Assembly (NCBI GenBank): GCA_002377025.1
Contig: DFPA01000042.1
Span: 1-7,425 of the forward strand
Length of the DNA: 7,425 nucleotides
Source of the DNA: Patescibacteria group bacterium UBA3527
GTDB taxonomy: Bacteria > Patescibacteriota > Minisyncoccia > Phycocordibacterales > UBA918
Direction: 5' to 3'
Position numbers and translations under genes: made by a program. The notes under the pieces are model-generated. The model was not told the origin of the DNA. It saw only the letters and a program-made list of their open reading frames with translations, and did no database searches. Below are positions 1 through 6,331 of the stretch, one piece after another. The stretch's first letter is position 1. Every line of letters begins with the position of its first letter.

Positions 1-501
1 GCTTATGGTGATCACTTGGTGCGCTCTCTCACTGAGTCATCAAAGGAAGAATTTGCCATAAGCGTAATTTTACCTACCGGATTAAAAGAGCCGTCTGAGG
101 TTGTTTTGACAGGAAAGCTGGATCGTCTGGATTTTGATAAAGATGGAAGATTGCTTAGGGTTGTCGATTATAAGACCGGTAAGCCAAGGAGTCGCAAGGA
201 GATAGAGGGGAATACAAAGAATTCAGATGGAGGATATAAAAGGCAGTTGGTGTTTTATGCATTGCTACTTCTTCTCTATGACGACGAACGCTATACACCT
301 AAAGAGTTTACTTTGTCCTTTGTAGAACCAAATAAAAAAGGGCAAATAGTCGAGGAGTCTTTCATTGTTAATAAAGAAGAAATAGAGGATTTGAAGCAAC
401 AAATCATTAAATCAGCTGTTGATATCTATGAAGGTAAATACTTGGAGAATGTATGTGACAAAGATAAGTGTGACTATTGCCATATAGTGGAAAGGCTTTA
501 A
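1..501 (+). CDS. RecB-like PD-(D/E)XK nuclease domain, C-terminal part of a larger protein (5' partial)
   Basis: The reading frame is open to the left edge, so the 166 visible residues are the end of a longer protein; a TTG at 16 is not a convincing start. Residue numbers here count from position 1. The core shows GKLDRLD (residues 38-44), where the second Asp is a candidate metal ligand, then VDYKTGK (55-61), the D-x-K of nuclease motif II, then a QL-x2-Y motif (81-85), the usual motif III. This order is that of the RecB/AddB/Cas4-type nuclease domain (PDDEXK_1), often fused to the end of UvrD/PcrA-type helicases, so a helicase-nuclease for DNA repair is likely. The tail has three cysteines (152, 157, 160) spaced C-x4-C-x2-C just before the end. 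AddB and Cas4 use a four-Cys iron-sulfur cluster; here a last Cys after x5 is absent. The upstream His motif and any helicase domain lie outside the window. The gene ends in a strong terminator. Confidence 0.8.
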   Translation, partial: AYGDHLVRSLTESSKEEFAISVILPTGLKEPSEVVLTGKLDRLDFDKDGRLLRVVDYKTGKPRSRKEIEGNTKNSDGGYKRQLVFYALLLLLYDDERYTPKEFTLSFVEPNKKGQIVEESFIVNKEEIEDLKQQIIKSAVDIYEGKYLENVCDKDKCDYCHIVERL

Positions 502-532
502 AAAACCGAAGCACAGAGTGCTTCGGTTTTTT
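500..532. terminator. Bidirectional intrinsic terminator between convergent genes
   Basis: A perfect hairpin: the arm 500-514 pairs fully with 518-532 around a 3-nt AGA loop (15 bp, no mismatch). The core is CCGAAGCAC/GTGCTTCGG, flanked by an A-run on the left and a T-run on the right. Both strands therefore read as stem plus U-tract. It overlaps the stop codon of the nuclease gene on its left and lies 14 nt beyond the stop of the DsbA-like gene on its right, so it can end both transcripts. Confidence 0.93.
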
Positions 533-546
533 AAACTGGAAGTCGT

Positions 547-1293
547 CTAATTACCTCCTTCAATTTGACCCAATAGATTGTCGATCACAGCTTTAACTGA
601 GCCGTATGGTTGTGCGCCATTTATTACACCCTGTTGATCGCCGACAATCACGACAGTATACGGTGTGCCACGAGCACCAATTTGTAGTGCGTTATTGTAA
701 TCTTCTTCTACGGCTGCTTGATATCTTCCGGAAGCTACACATTCATTATAAGCGGTTTCATCAGCACCGGCGCTAACTGCAAATTCGGCCAATCTGTCCA
801 TCTGTGTTGGTTCGTTGGTAGTACGTTCACCAAATACTAAGTCAGTAAATTTCCAGAATCCTTCGTTGCCTGCCAGCTCTGCAACGCACTCACTGGCTTG
901 TGCAATGGATGCTGCGTTAGGGTGAAGTTGTTCAAGAGGGAAGTGTCGGTATACCCAAGCTACTTTGCCTTCGGTGCCGTATTCTGTCATGATTTGCTTC
1001 ATAGTTTCGTGGAAATTCTTACAGAAAGGGCAGTCGTAGTCGGAGTATTCAACCAGCGTAATCGCAGCATTTGGATTACCCAGGATATGATCATCTGCTG
1101 TGACAGGATTAATCGCACTCAGATCTTCTTCTTCGGGGATTGGTGTTGGTGTAGGAGCAACAGCAGTATCCTTGCTTCCGCTAAAGTAAATAGCGCCGGC
1201 AATAAGTGCAAAACCAACAATAATAGCGACTGGAACTGCCCAAGAATTTTTTGAATTGCTTACTGGCGAATTCATCTCTGTCGGTGTTTCCAT
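547..1293 (-). CDS. Membrane-anchored DsbA-family thiol:disulfide oxidoreductase (thioredoxin fold)
   Basis: This 248-residue protein probably forms or shuffles disulfides in exported proteins outside the cytoplasmic membrane. It has a short N-terminus, one hydrophobic segment at about 18-38 (WAVPVAIIVGFALIAGAIYF), a Pro/Thr linker (TPTPTPIP region, 45-53), then a thioredoxin-like domain. The active site is C88-P-F-C91 after a VEYSDYD strand, and the cis-Pro loop is GTP (209-211). A second cysteine pair, C136 and C185, sits where many DsbA-like proteins (DSBA/Thioredoxin_4 families) carry a structural disulfide. The ATG at 1293 is chosen because it keeps the full N-terminus and lies just below a good promoter; an ATG six codons later is possible. 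No Shine-Dalgarno is seen. No DsbB or VKOR partner is in the window. The gene appears monocistronic. Family assignment is firm; the substrate and the redox direction (oxidase or isomerase) are unknown. Confidence 0.92.
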   Translation of the reverse strand: METPTEMNSPVSNSKNSWAVPVAIIVGFALIAGAIYFSGSKDTAVAPTPTPIPEEEDLSAINPVTADDHILGNPNAAITLVEYSDYDCPFCKNFHETMKQIMTEYGTEGKVAWVYRHFPLEQLHPNAASIAQASECVAELAGNEGFWKFTDLVFGERTTNEPTQMDRLAEFAVSAGADETAYNECVASGRYQAAVEEDYNNALQIGARGTPYTVVIVGDQQGVINGAQPYGSVKAVIDNLLGQIEGGN

Positions 1294-1323
1294 AGATAAA
1301 ATTTACTGATTGCTTATAACCAG

Positions 1324-1332
1324 ATTATACCA
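1324..1332 (-). promoter_or_regulatory. Extended -10 promoter of the DsbA-like gene
   Basis: Read on the minus strand this is TGGTATAAT: a consensus TATAAT (1324-1329) with the TG of an extended -10 (1330-1332). The expected start of transcription is near 1317, giving a leader of about 24 nt. No good -35 is present (best 3/6 at 17-nt spacing), as is common for extended -10 promoters. It lies in the 100-nt gap after the exonuclease gene, so the DsbA-like gene can be transcribed independently of the hisS operon. Confidence 0.7.
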
Positions 1333-1393
1333 CAATAATTTACTCATGTTGCTTCGATTGTTGGTTGCAGTAGACCTGCCTTTGTGCGGAAAA

Positions 1394-1969
1394 TTAGAAG
1401 GGCAGAGAGTGGGTTATACCATTATCCTTTTTGTTTAGCCAGTCGCTTGTGTCCAGCGGTAATTCTCGTTTGCGGTAGCCATCTTTAAACATGACATGAC
1501 CATGTTTTAAAGCGTATTCAAAGACCTTCTTGGTCACTTTGACATCTTGTTCGCAGTATTTTTTTACTTTGTCCACTTCTCCCTCACGCCACCAACGAAC
1601 AGCCTGTAGGCCGTCAGCGCTTTTTTTGGCACCCACTGTTGCTTTGGCTACTGAGTCTAGGCGTAATCTGCGCCCCAGAGACTCTTTAATGTACTCCAAA
1701 ATATCTATACTTTTAATAGAAGTCAGATCTCCGGGGTAGTATTTGTTGAGTAGAGGTATGTCGAAGTGATTACTGTTGTAACCAACTAAGGCGTCTGCGC
1801 TTTCAATAATCGGCCAAACTTTGTTGAGTTCATCTATAGCTACGGTAGTGTATGAATCGGTCCCTTTATCGTAGAAACTGGCGACTGAAATCTCCAAACT
1901 AGCAGGATCTGTGCTGCCTGTATCACTAAAAATATTTTGCGTCTCTAAATCGAATACAATGTAGCGCAC
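1394..1969 (-). CDS. Stand-alone DEDDy 3'-5' exonuclease (RNase H-like, PolB-exonuclease type)
   Basis: This 191-residue protein is a predicted metal-dependent 3'-5' exonuclease acting on DNA or RNA. The DEDD residues are all visible: D7 and E9 in FDLET (motif I), D70 in GYNSNHFD (motif II), and Y138-CEQ-D142 (motif III, the Y-x3-D form that defines the DEDDy subgroup). The order and spacing match the exonuclease domain of family B DNA polymerases, but no polymerase domain follows. The start is a GTG one nucleotide after the hisS stop; there is no other in-frame start before residue 160, and motif I at residue 6 supports it. With no SD and a 1-nt gap, translation is probably coupled to hisS. 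The C-terminal 40 residues are basic and unassigned. The nuclease fold is confident; the substrate is not known. Confidence 0.85.
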   Translation of the reverse strand: MRYIVFDLETQNIFSDTGSTDPASLEISVASFYDKGTDSYTTVAIDELNKVWPIIESADALVGYNSNHFDIPLLNKYYPGDLTSIKSIDILEYIKESLGRRLRLDSVAKATVGAKKSADGLQAVRWWREGEVDKVKKYCEQDVKVTKKVFEYALKHGHVMFKDGYRKRELPLDTSDWLNKKDNGITHSLPF

Positions 1970-1970
1970 A

Positions 1971-3263
1971 CTATACTATCTTTGAAATTAACTCCTCGAG
2001 TGTACCACACTCTTCGCTACCCTCTGTCATGTTTTTCAGTACGTATGTTTGCGACTTCACTTCATCATCTCCGATGATAATGGCGTATTCAACCATTTGT
2101 TTATCAGCTGCTGCGAGCTTTTTGGCCATTTTTCTTTCACCAATATCTACCGCCGCAGAGATACCGGCTTGTCTAAAGGTGTTTGCCACTACTTCCGCAT
2201 CAATATTCAGTTCAGTATCCGTGGGTATGACAATCAGTGTTGGCGCAGTTATATTGGCCGTCAGTAAGTTGTGTGATTCCAAGAAGTCACGCATAGTAAC
2301 ATCTCCCATACCAAAACCTATACCTGGCAACTTATCACCACCAAAGAGAGTGGTAAGATTTTCATATCTTCCACCGCCAAGCATGGCGCGTTTATTTTCC
2401 GGATGTAGGTCAAAAATTTCAAAGACGATTCCGGTGTAGTAATCGAAGCCACGTATGACACTGGGATCAAACTTTACCGGACAAGCAAATTTATTTTCCA
2501 TGTCATCAATGAATTTTTCCAGCTCTAAATAGGTAGAATTTTCCTTCAGGAATTCCGGTACTTCGGTGATACTCTTGGCTCTTAAGAACTTCAGAATTGT
2601 GTCCGCTGCTCTAGCCGCTGTTTCTTTTACAGCAGCTTCAAACTCGTTGACCTCCATCTTTTGCATTTTGTCTGCCAGACGAGTAACTGCTGTGGCAGTT
2701 TCTTCACTCAATTCCAAATCTTTGTAAAGAGCATCGAGTAGACCTCGGTGATTCACACAGATTTCAAAGTGGGTGCCATTTTCTGCTCCAAAGTTTAGAA
2801 ATATTTGATTGGCCAACAAAACCATTTCTATTTCGGCGGTGATATCGTCGGTGCCAAAAATATCACAGTTTAATTGCCAGTGTTCGCGTAGCCGGCCGCG
2901 CTGAGTACGTTCGTAGCGGAAAAGGTTGGGAATAGAGTACCAACGCAAAGGGAAATACAACTCCTTCGCACGGCCGGCTACCATCCTCGCTACTGTAGGG
3001 GTCATTTCCGGACGTAGTGTTACTTCTCTGTCGCTACGGTCTTTGAAAGTATAGGTTTGTTCATTTACCATTTCTTCATTTTGTACCCCTTTGCTTTTAT
3101 ATAACTCTGATGGTTCGAGTATTGAAGCGTCGTACTCTTCAAATCCAAACTGCCGTGCAGTAGTGTGCCAGGTGTCAAAAATATAATTCTGAATGGCTTT
3201 ATCTTCAGGATAAAAATCTCGCACTCCTTTATACGGATCAGTAGTTAGCTCTTTTTTGCTCAT
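1971..3263 (-). CDS. hisS: Histidyl-tRNA synthetase (HisRS)
   Basis: This enzyme charges tRNA-His with histidine using ATP in the cytoplasm. The 430-residue class II synthetase has the expected parts. There is an N-terminal GVRDFYPED element (13-21). Motif 2 begins at TLRPEMT (82-88) and continues through FRYERTQRGRLREHWQ (115-130). The histidine-specific RGFDYYTG (271-278) carries the conserved Arg, followed by the GGGRYENL loop (296-303). Motif 3 is in GIGFGMGD (314-321). A C-terminal anticodon-binding domain runs from about 340 to 430. The ATG at 3263 is preferred over an in-frame TTG at 3287: the protein then begins MSKKELTTDPYKGVRDFYPE, as HisRS usually does, and the predicted -10 box lies inside the longer version. 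It is the first gene of a two-gene operon with the exonuclease. HisRS identity is certain; only the start is a judgement. Confidence 0.96.
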   Translation of the reverse strand: MSKKELTTDPYKGVRDFYPEDKAIQNYIFDTWHTTARQFGFEEYDASILEPSELYKSKGVQNEEMVNEQTYTFKDRSDREVTLRPEMTPTVARMVAGRAKELYFPLRWYSIPNLFRYERTQRGRLREHWQLNCDIFGTDDITAEIEMVLLANQIFLNFGAENGTHFEICVNHRGLLDALYKDLELSEETATAVTRLADKMQKMEVNEFEAAVKETAARAADTILKFLRAKSITEVPEFLKENSTYLELEKFIDDMENKFACPVKFDPSVIRGFDYYTGIVFEIFDLHPENKRAMLGGGRYENLTTLFGGDKLPGIGFGMGDVTMRDFLESHNLLTANITAPTLIVIPTDTELNIDAEVVANTFRQAGISAAVDIGERKMAKKLAAADKQMVEYAIIIGDDEVKSQTYVLKNMTEGSEECGTLEELISKIV

Positions 3264-3271
3264 TACAGATG

Positions 3272-3300
3272 ATTGTATGTGACACAAAAGGTAAAAGCAA
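3272..3300 (-). promoter_or_regulatory. Predicted hisS promoter, giving a nearly leaderless mRNA
   Basis: On the minus strand, TTGCTT (3295-3300, 3/6 to the -35 consensus) is followed after exactly 17 nt by TACAAT (3272-3277, 5/6 to the -10 consensus). Transcription would start near 3265, only 2 nt before the hisS ATG. It fills the 39-nt gap after the PH-domain gene. The -10 is good; the -35 is weak. Confidence 0.5.
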
Positions 3301-3302
3301 GT

Positions 3303-3845
3303 CTAACCACTTCTCGAAACTGCTTCATCCGCAGCTTCTAAAATGACAGATTTAATCCCTCGCGGGTCGGGCATTCTGCGTAGCAAGAATTCATCTTGGC
3401 TGGCACTGGCTGTCTCAGCCTCAAGGTCACCAAAGTCTAATAAGGTAGCAATGAGGCCTTGGATATGTATATTTATGTCCTGCAGTCTTTCCAAACGAAA
3501 ACTACCGATACTTCTGCTAAAGAAAGACACTTGATCGATTTTGATCATGCGTTTATTGGTGACGATAAGCATGTCTAAGTAATAGTCTGTCCAAATATAG
3601 GCTATTTGACACCAAACTATCAGTATCCAAAATGCATAAAGAAATAACATTTCGGGAATAAATTCATCTAAATCAAAAATCAGTTCAAATTGACTCAATG
3701 TGCTGTCTATGTAAGCCATGACTAAAAGTGGCAAGATAATTACAAACACACTGCCAGCAGTTTTGATTGTCGGGTTAAACCAATGTTGTCGGCTGGTCTT
3801 CAGTATTTTTTCGTCGTCTTTGAGTCTTATTTTTTCAAGCAACAT
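3303..3845 (-). CDS. Membrane protein with bacterial PH-like domain (bPH2/YdbS type), function unknown
   Basis: This 180-residue protein has a short cytoplasmic N-terminus, two hydrophobic segments at about 29-46 and 67-86, then a soluble domain that begins DYYLDMLIVTNKRMIKID (87-104). That tyrosine-rich strand followed by a ThrAsn-Lys-Arg turn and an R-x-I-G-SF-RLERLQDI stretch (111-124) is the typical signature of the bacterial PH domain family PF03703. The segment after it, LLDFGDLEAETAS (136-148) and then LRRMPDP, also fits that family's end. The domain would face the cytoplasm. Its ligand and role are unknown. The ATG lies 3 nt after the stop of the small membrane protein gene and has no SD, so translation is probably coupled. 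It is the third gene of the prmC operon. Confidence 0.78.
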   Translation of the reverse strand: MLLEKIRLKDDEKILKTSRQHWFNPTIKTAGSVFVIILPLLVMAYIDSTLSQFELIFDLDEFIPEMLFLYAFWILIVWCQIAYIWTDYYLDMLIVTNKRMIKIDQVSFFSRSIGSFRLERLQDINIHIQGLIATLLDFGDLEAETASASQDEFLLRRMPDPRGIKSVILEAADEAVSRSG

Positions 3846-3848
3846 ATT

Positions 3849-4064
3849 CTACATATATAAGAGTGCCCCGGCCATGATCGCGAGTAGTATTCCACTTACA
3901 GAAGTAAAAGTAATAACCCCAAATAGATTGATGAGTTTACTGGTACCATATTTAAACCAATGGAAAGAAAGAGCAAGGAGATAAAGAAGAAAGACGGTAC
4001 ACGCCAATAGAAAAAACCAATTGAATATAGTGACAATAGTAAATGGACTATCAACTTCAGGCAT
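3849..4064 (-). CDS. Small membrane protein with two predicted helices, unrecognised
   Basis: A 71-residue protein that I do not recognise. It has two long hydrophobic stretches, about residues 8-33 and 43-70, joined by a short basic hinge (HWFKYGTSK), so both ends may lie on the same side of the membrane. There are no cysteine pairs or catalytic motifs, though one Cys lies in helix 1. Its ATG overlaps the prmC stop as TAATG, and the PH-domain gene follows after 3 nt. This tight packing on both sides, plus the open frame, supports it as a real gene and suggests it works with the PH-domain protein. A function cannot be assigned. Confidence 0.7.
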   Translation of the reverse strand: MPEVDSPFTIVTIFNWFFLLACTVFLLYLLALSFHWFKYGTSKLINLFGVITFTSVSGILLAIMAGALLYM

Positions 4065-4798
4065 TACTTCAATACTAGCACGCTAAATCTTCTTAATCCG
4101 TACTGGTCTTTGTGAGTTGTGACTTTAAAACAACGACCGGCCAGTCTCTGCACAAAGTGGCTTTGTTCAGGTTCGTGTTCAATCCAGAGTTGACCAGATG
4201 AGTTTAGATGATTGGGAGCGTCTGCAATTATACGAGCGATTATTTCCATCCCTTCCTCCCCTCCGTAAAGTGCCTCCGCCGGTTCGTGCCGTTTGACTTT
4301 TTCTTCCACTCTGTCTAGCCGGGGATCAATATATGGCGGATTGGTGGCAATGTAGTCGAATTTTGTGTTACCGAGCCTAGAGAACAGGTCAGACACAAAA
4401 ATTCTTTCCTTACCTTTTAAACCGGTATTCACTTCCAAGTTTTTTTCGATAGTAGATAAATGAGTAGAATCTGTTTCGGCAAAATAAACCTTTGAGCGAC
4501 GCAAGTTCTTTTGTAACGCTACTCCGATACATCCCGAACCGGCACAAAGATCGAGTATTGTTGCCTCGGGTAATCGATGAGATATTTCGTTGATCAATTT
4601 CTCGGTCCAAAATTCTGTCTCAACGCGGGGAATAAGAGGCTTAGAGTCTAAGTAAATAGTGCAGTCAATAAAGGGTGTATATCCGAGAATATAGGCTAGC
4701 GGTTCGCTCAAATGCAAGCGAGTCAAAGCGGAGAAAAAAGCTTCGCTTTTTTCTCCGCTAAAACCCTCTTCCAACAACCACTTTTCTTCCTTCGTCAT
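4064..4798 (-). CDS. prmC: Peptide chain release factor N5-glutamine methyltransferase (PrmC/HemK)
   Basis: PrmC methylates the Gln of the GGQ motif in release factors RF1/RF2 using S-adenosylmethionine, which improves translation termination. The 244-residue protein has the short PrmC lead-in SEPLAYILGY (31-40) and PLIPRVETE (54-62), then the Rossmann methyltransferase domain. Motif I is ILDLCAGSGCIG (81-92) for SAM binding, and the catalytic NPPY (153-156) is in ATNPPYID. The family-typical HEPAEALYGG-x2-GM follows (171-184). The usual N-terminal helical domain is about 35 residues shorter than in E. coli PrmC. Residues 14-24 are encoded by a perfect palindrome (4727-4759). The ATG at 4798 is the only ATG before residue 184. 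There is no SD. It is the first gene of an operon with two membrane proteins and is divergent from the ABC transporter. Confidence 0.93.
   Translation of the reverse strand: MTKEEKWLLEEGFSGEKSEAFFSALTRLHLSEPLAYILGYTPFIDCTIYLDSKPLIPRVETEFWTEKLINEISHRLPEATILDLCAGSGCIGVALQKNLRRSKVYFAETDSTHLSTIEKNLEVNTGLKGKERIFVSDLFSRLGNTKFDYIATNPPYIDPRLDRVEEKVKRHEPAEALYGGEEGMEIIARIIADAPNHLNSSGQLWIEHEPEQSHFVQRLAGRCFKVTTHKDQYGLRRFSVLVLK
4727..4759. repeat. Perfect 33-nt palindrome inside prmC, aligned to codons 14-24
   Basis: The arm 4727-4741 is fully complementary to 4745-4759 around a 3-nt loop (15 bp, no mismatch). On the coding (minus) strand it covers exactly eleven codons, encoding SGEKSEAFFSA, with codons pairing as reverse complements around a central GAA: AGC/GCT, GGA/TCC, GAA/TTC, AAA/TTT, AGC/GCT. 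It lies 40-72 nt into the prmC message. Unlike a terminator, its T-run is inside the stem and is not followed by a U-tract. Confidence 0.9.
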
Positions 4799-4807
4799 TT
4801 GACACGT

Positions 4808-4836
4808 ATGCTATGCTTCTTTTATGGATAAGGCAA
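4808..4836 (-). promoter_or_regulatory. Predicted prmC operon promoter overlapping the divergent ABC transporter promoter
   Basis: On the minus strand, TTGCCT (4831-4836, 4/6) is followed after 17 nt by TAGCAT (4808-4813, 4/6). The transcript would start near 4801, 3 nt before the prmC ATG. The -35 lies inside the first codons of the divergent ATPase gene. Scores are modest; the 25-nt intergene gap forces any promoter to overlap coding sequence or the opposite promoter. Confidence 0.4.
4809..4817 (+). promoter_or_regulatory. Predicted extended -10 promoter of the ABC transporter operon (leaderless)
   Basis: TGCTATGCT: TATGCT (4812-4817, 4/6) with an upstream TG forming an extended -10. The expected +1 is 4824, the A of the ATPase ATG, so the mRNA would be leaderless. 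No usable -35 is seen at 16-18 nt. Confidence 0.4.
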
Positions 4837-5564
4837 CACCAATGTTGGAAATAAGAAATCTAACTAAAAAATACGGCCAGAAAGTAGCCATAAATGATAT
4901 ATCTCTTAAAATTTCACGAGGTGCGTTTTTTGGCTTACTCGGTCCAAATGGTGCGGGGAAGAGTACCACCATTCACTGTATTACCGGTATTTCACAACCC
5001 ACCTCCGGCAGCATCTTTGTTGATGGTGTTGATGTGGTAAAAGATTATAAGCTGGCACGGACTAAGGTAGGCTTGTCCCCACAAGAATTTAACGTCGATA
5101 TTTTTGGTACTCCGCGACAACTTATAAACTATATGGGTGGTTACTATGGAATACCTAGAGCCGACAGAGTCGAAAGAATGGAGGAGCTTATTAATAGATT
5201 TGATCTGCAAGCCCATGCCGATGTACGTTTCCAAAAACTTTCCGGCGGACTGAAACGTCGAGCCATGTTAGCGCGAGCCCTTATACATACACCAGACCTG
5301 CTTATTCTTGATGAGCCAACGGCTGGAGTGGATGTAGAACAACGACACGATCTTTGGAATTATCTACAAGAAATGAATCAAAATGGCAAAACTATCATCC
5401 TCACGTCTCACTACTTAGAAGAAATTCAACATTTGTGCAATGACATAGCAATTATCGACAATGGAAAAATAGTCGCCGAGGGTACAAAAGAAGAGTTTAT
5501 GAGAGATGGAAAGTCAGTGGAGGAAACTTATTTAGAAATTACTCGTAAAAAGAAAGTAAAATGA
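4824..5564 (+). CDS. yadG: ABC-2 type transporter ATP-binding protein (YadG-like)
   Basis: This cytoplasmic ATPase subunit of an exporter has 246 residues and all nucleotide-binding motifs in order: Walker A GPNGAGKST (40-48), Q-loop Q87 in LSPQEFN, signature LSGGLKRR (139-146), Walker B LLILDE (159-164) with catalytic Glu164, D-loop and the H-loop His196 in TSHYLEE. The signature has Leu-Lys-Arg in place of Gln-Arg-x, close to the LSGGMKRR of E. coli YadG; AGVDVEQRHDLW and SHYLEEIQ-LC also match that protein in style. It overlaps the permease gene by 4 nt (ATGA), and the stop TGA is followed at once by an in-frame TAG. The start is the first ATG; a second at codon 7 is possible. The substrate is unknown; YadG/YadH itself is poorly characterised. 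Confidence 0.92.
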   Translation: MDKATPMLEIRNLTKKYGQKVAINDISLKISRGAFFGLLGPNGAGKSTTIHCITGISQPTSGSIFVDGVDVVKDYKLARTKVGLSPQEFNVDIFGTPRQLINYMGGYYGIPRADRVERMEELINRFDLQAHADVRFQKLSGGLKRRAMLARALIHTPDLLILDEPTAGVDVEQRHDLWNYLQEMNQNGKTIILTSHYLEEIQHLCNDIAIIDNGKIVAEGTKEEFMRDGKSVEETYLEITRKKKVK

Positions 5565-6331
5565 TAGGCATAAACTACGTTGGTATAGCTACAATAGTAG
5601 AAAGAGGAGTGCGGCGTACCTTTCGAGTGGCAACTCAGACTCTGGTTGCGCCGGTAGTTTCCTCTGCACTATACATATTTATCTTTGGCACTGTAATTGG
5701 TTCAAAAATCGAGTCTGTAAATGATGTGCCCTATATTACTTTCGTTTTTCCCGGAGTGTTAATGCTGTCCATTATCAACGCTTCTTTCTCTAGCGCGTCA
5801 TCTACCCTATATTTCATGCGTTTTGCTCGCTCGATAGAAGAGCTTTTGATAGCACCCTTCTCCTACTTGGAAATGATGTTTGGTTTAATGCTTGAATCTA
5901 TAGCGAGAGCTCTAATGGTGAGTTTTTTGGTACTGTTGGTCGGAGTGTTATTTGGAGCTGTAACCCTGGTAAACCCTTTGGCTTTTGTGATTTATACCGC
6001 TGCCATAGCAGGAATATTTGCTCTCCTGGGAATTTTAGTTGCCCTGTGGGCTGAGAGTTTTGAGCAATTACAGATATTGAATACATTTGTCATTACCCCG
6101 CTAACATATCTGGGAGGCATTTTCTACTCTATAGATATGCTACCCGCACTCGCAAAAAGTATCACTCTTTTTAACCCCTTTTTCTATTTTGCCGATGGTA
6201 TACGCAACAGCATGATAGGAGTAAATGAGGGTAATTTGTTACTCGGTGTAGTAGTTATTGGGAGCACGTTACTCTCACTGTCTGTTCTGGTATTTTATCT
6301 GTTCAAAAAAGGTTGGAAAATTCGCAGTTAA
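5561..6331 (+). CDS. yadH: ABC-2 type transporter permease (YadH-like)
   Basis: This integral membrane subunit partners the preceding ATPase. It has 256 residues, the same length as E. coli YadH, and about six hydrophobic segments near 27-45, 57-78, 103-133, 138-163, 172-190 and 227-247. Family features of ABC2_membrane (PF01061) include a basic amphipathic N-terminus (ERGVRRTFRVATQTLVAP), the cytoplasmic IEELLIAP loop (92-99) expected to contact the ATPase, and TPLTYLGGIFYSIDMLP (179-195) before segment six. The latter two closely resemble YadH. Its ATG overlaps the ATPase stop as ATGA, so translation is coupled and subunit output is balanced. Related exporters handle polysaccharides, lipids or drugs; nothing here identifies the cargo. 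Confidence 0.9.
   Translation: MIGINYVGIATIVERGVRRTFRVATQTLVAPVVSSALYIFIFGTVIGSKIESVNDVPYITFVFPGVLMLSIINASFSSASSTLYFMRFARSIEELLIAPFSYLEMMFGLMLESIARALMVSFLVLLVGVLFGAVTLVNPLAFVIYTAAIAGIFALLGILVALWAESFEQLQILNTFVITPLTYLGGIFYSIDMLPALAKSITLFNPFFYFADGIRNSMIGVNEGNLLLGVVVIGSTLLSLSVLVFYLFKKGWKIRS

Noticed and set aside
16..18. TTG as the start of the first gene
   Set aside because: The frame is open through position 1 and the visible part begins in the middle of a nuclease domain, so the gene starts outside the window.
898..1254. Plus-strand open frame of 118 codons
   Set aside because: It lies fully antisense to the DsbA-like gene; the product is rich in Cys and Phe without motifs, as expected of a shadow frame.
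1371..1393. Possible terminator after the exonuclease gene
   Set aside because: Only a 4-bp GCAG/CTGC stem without a U-tract is present.
2029..2439. Plus-strand open frame of 136 codons
   Set aside because: It is antisense to hisS, whose motifs are continuous through this region.
4799..4804. Perfect TTGACA as a -35 box for the ABC operon
   Set aside because: A -10 at 16-18 nt would overlap the ATPase ATG and has no good sequence, so the transcript would start inside the gene.
5562..5567. TGA read as an amino acid (recoded genetic code)
   Set aside because: TGA occurs as the ATPase stop and is followed directly by TAG, so this site alone cannot decide, but no gene in the window contains an internal TGA, which fits the standard code.
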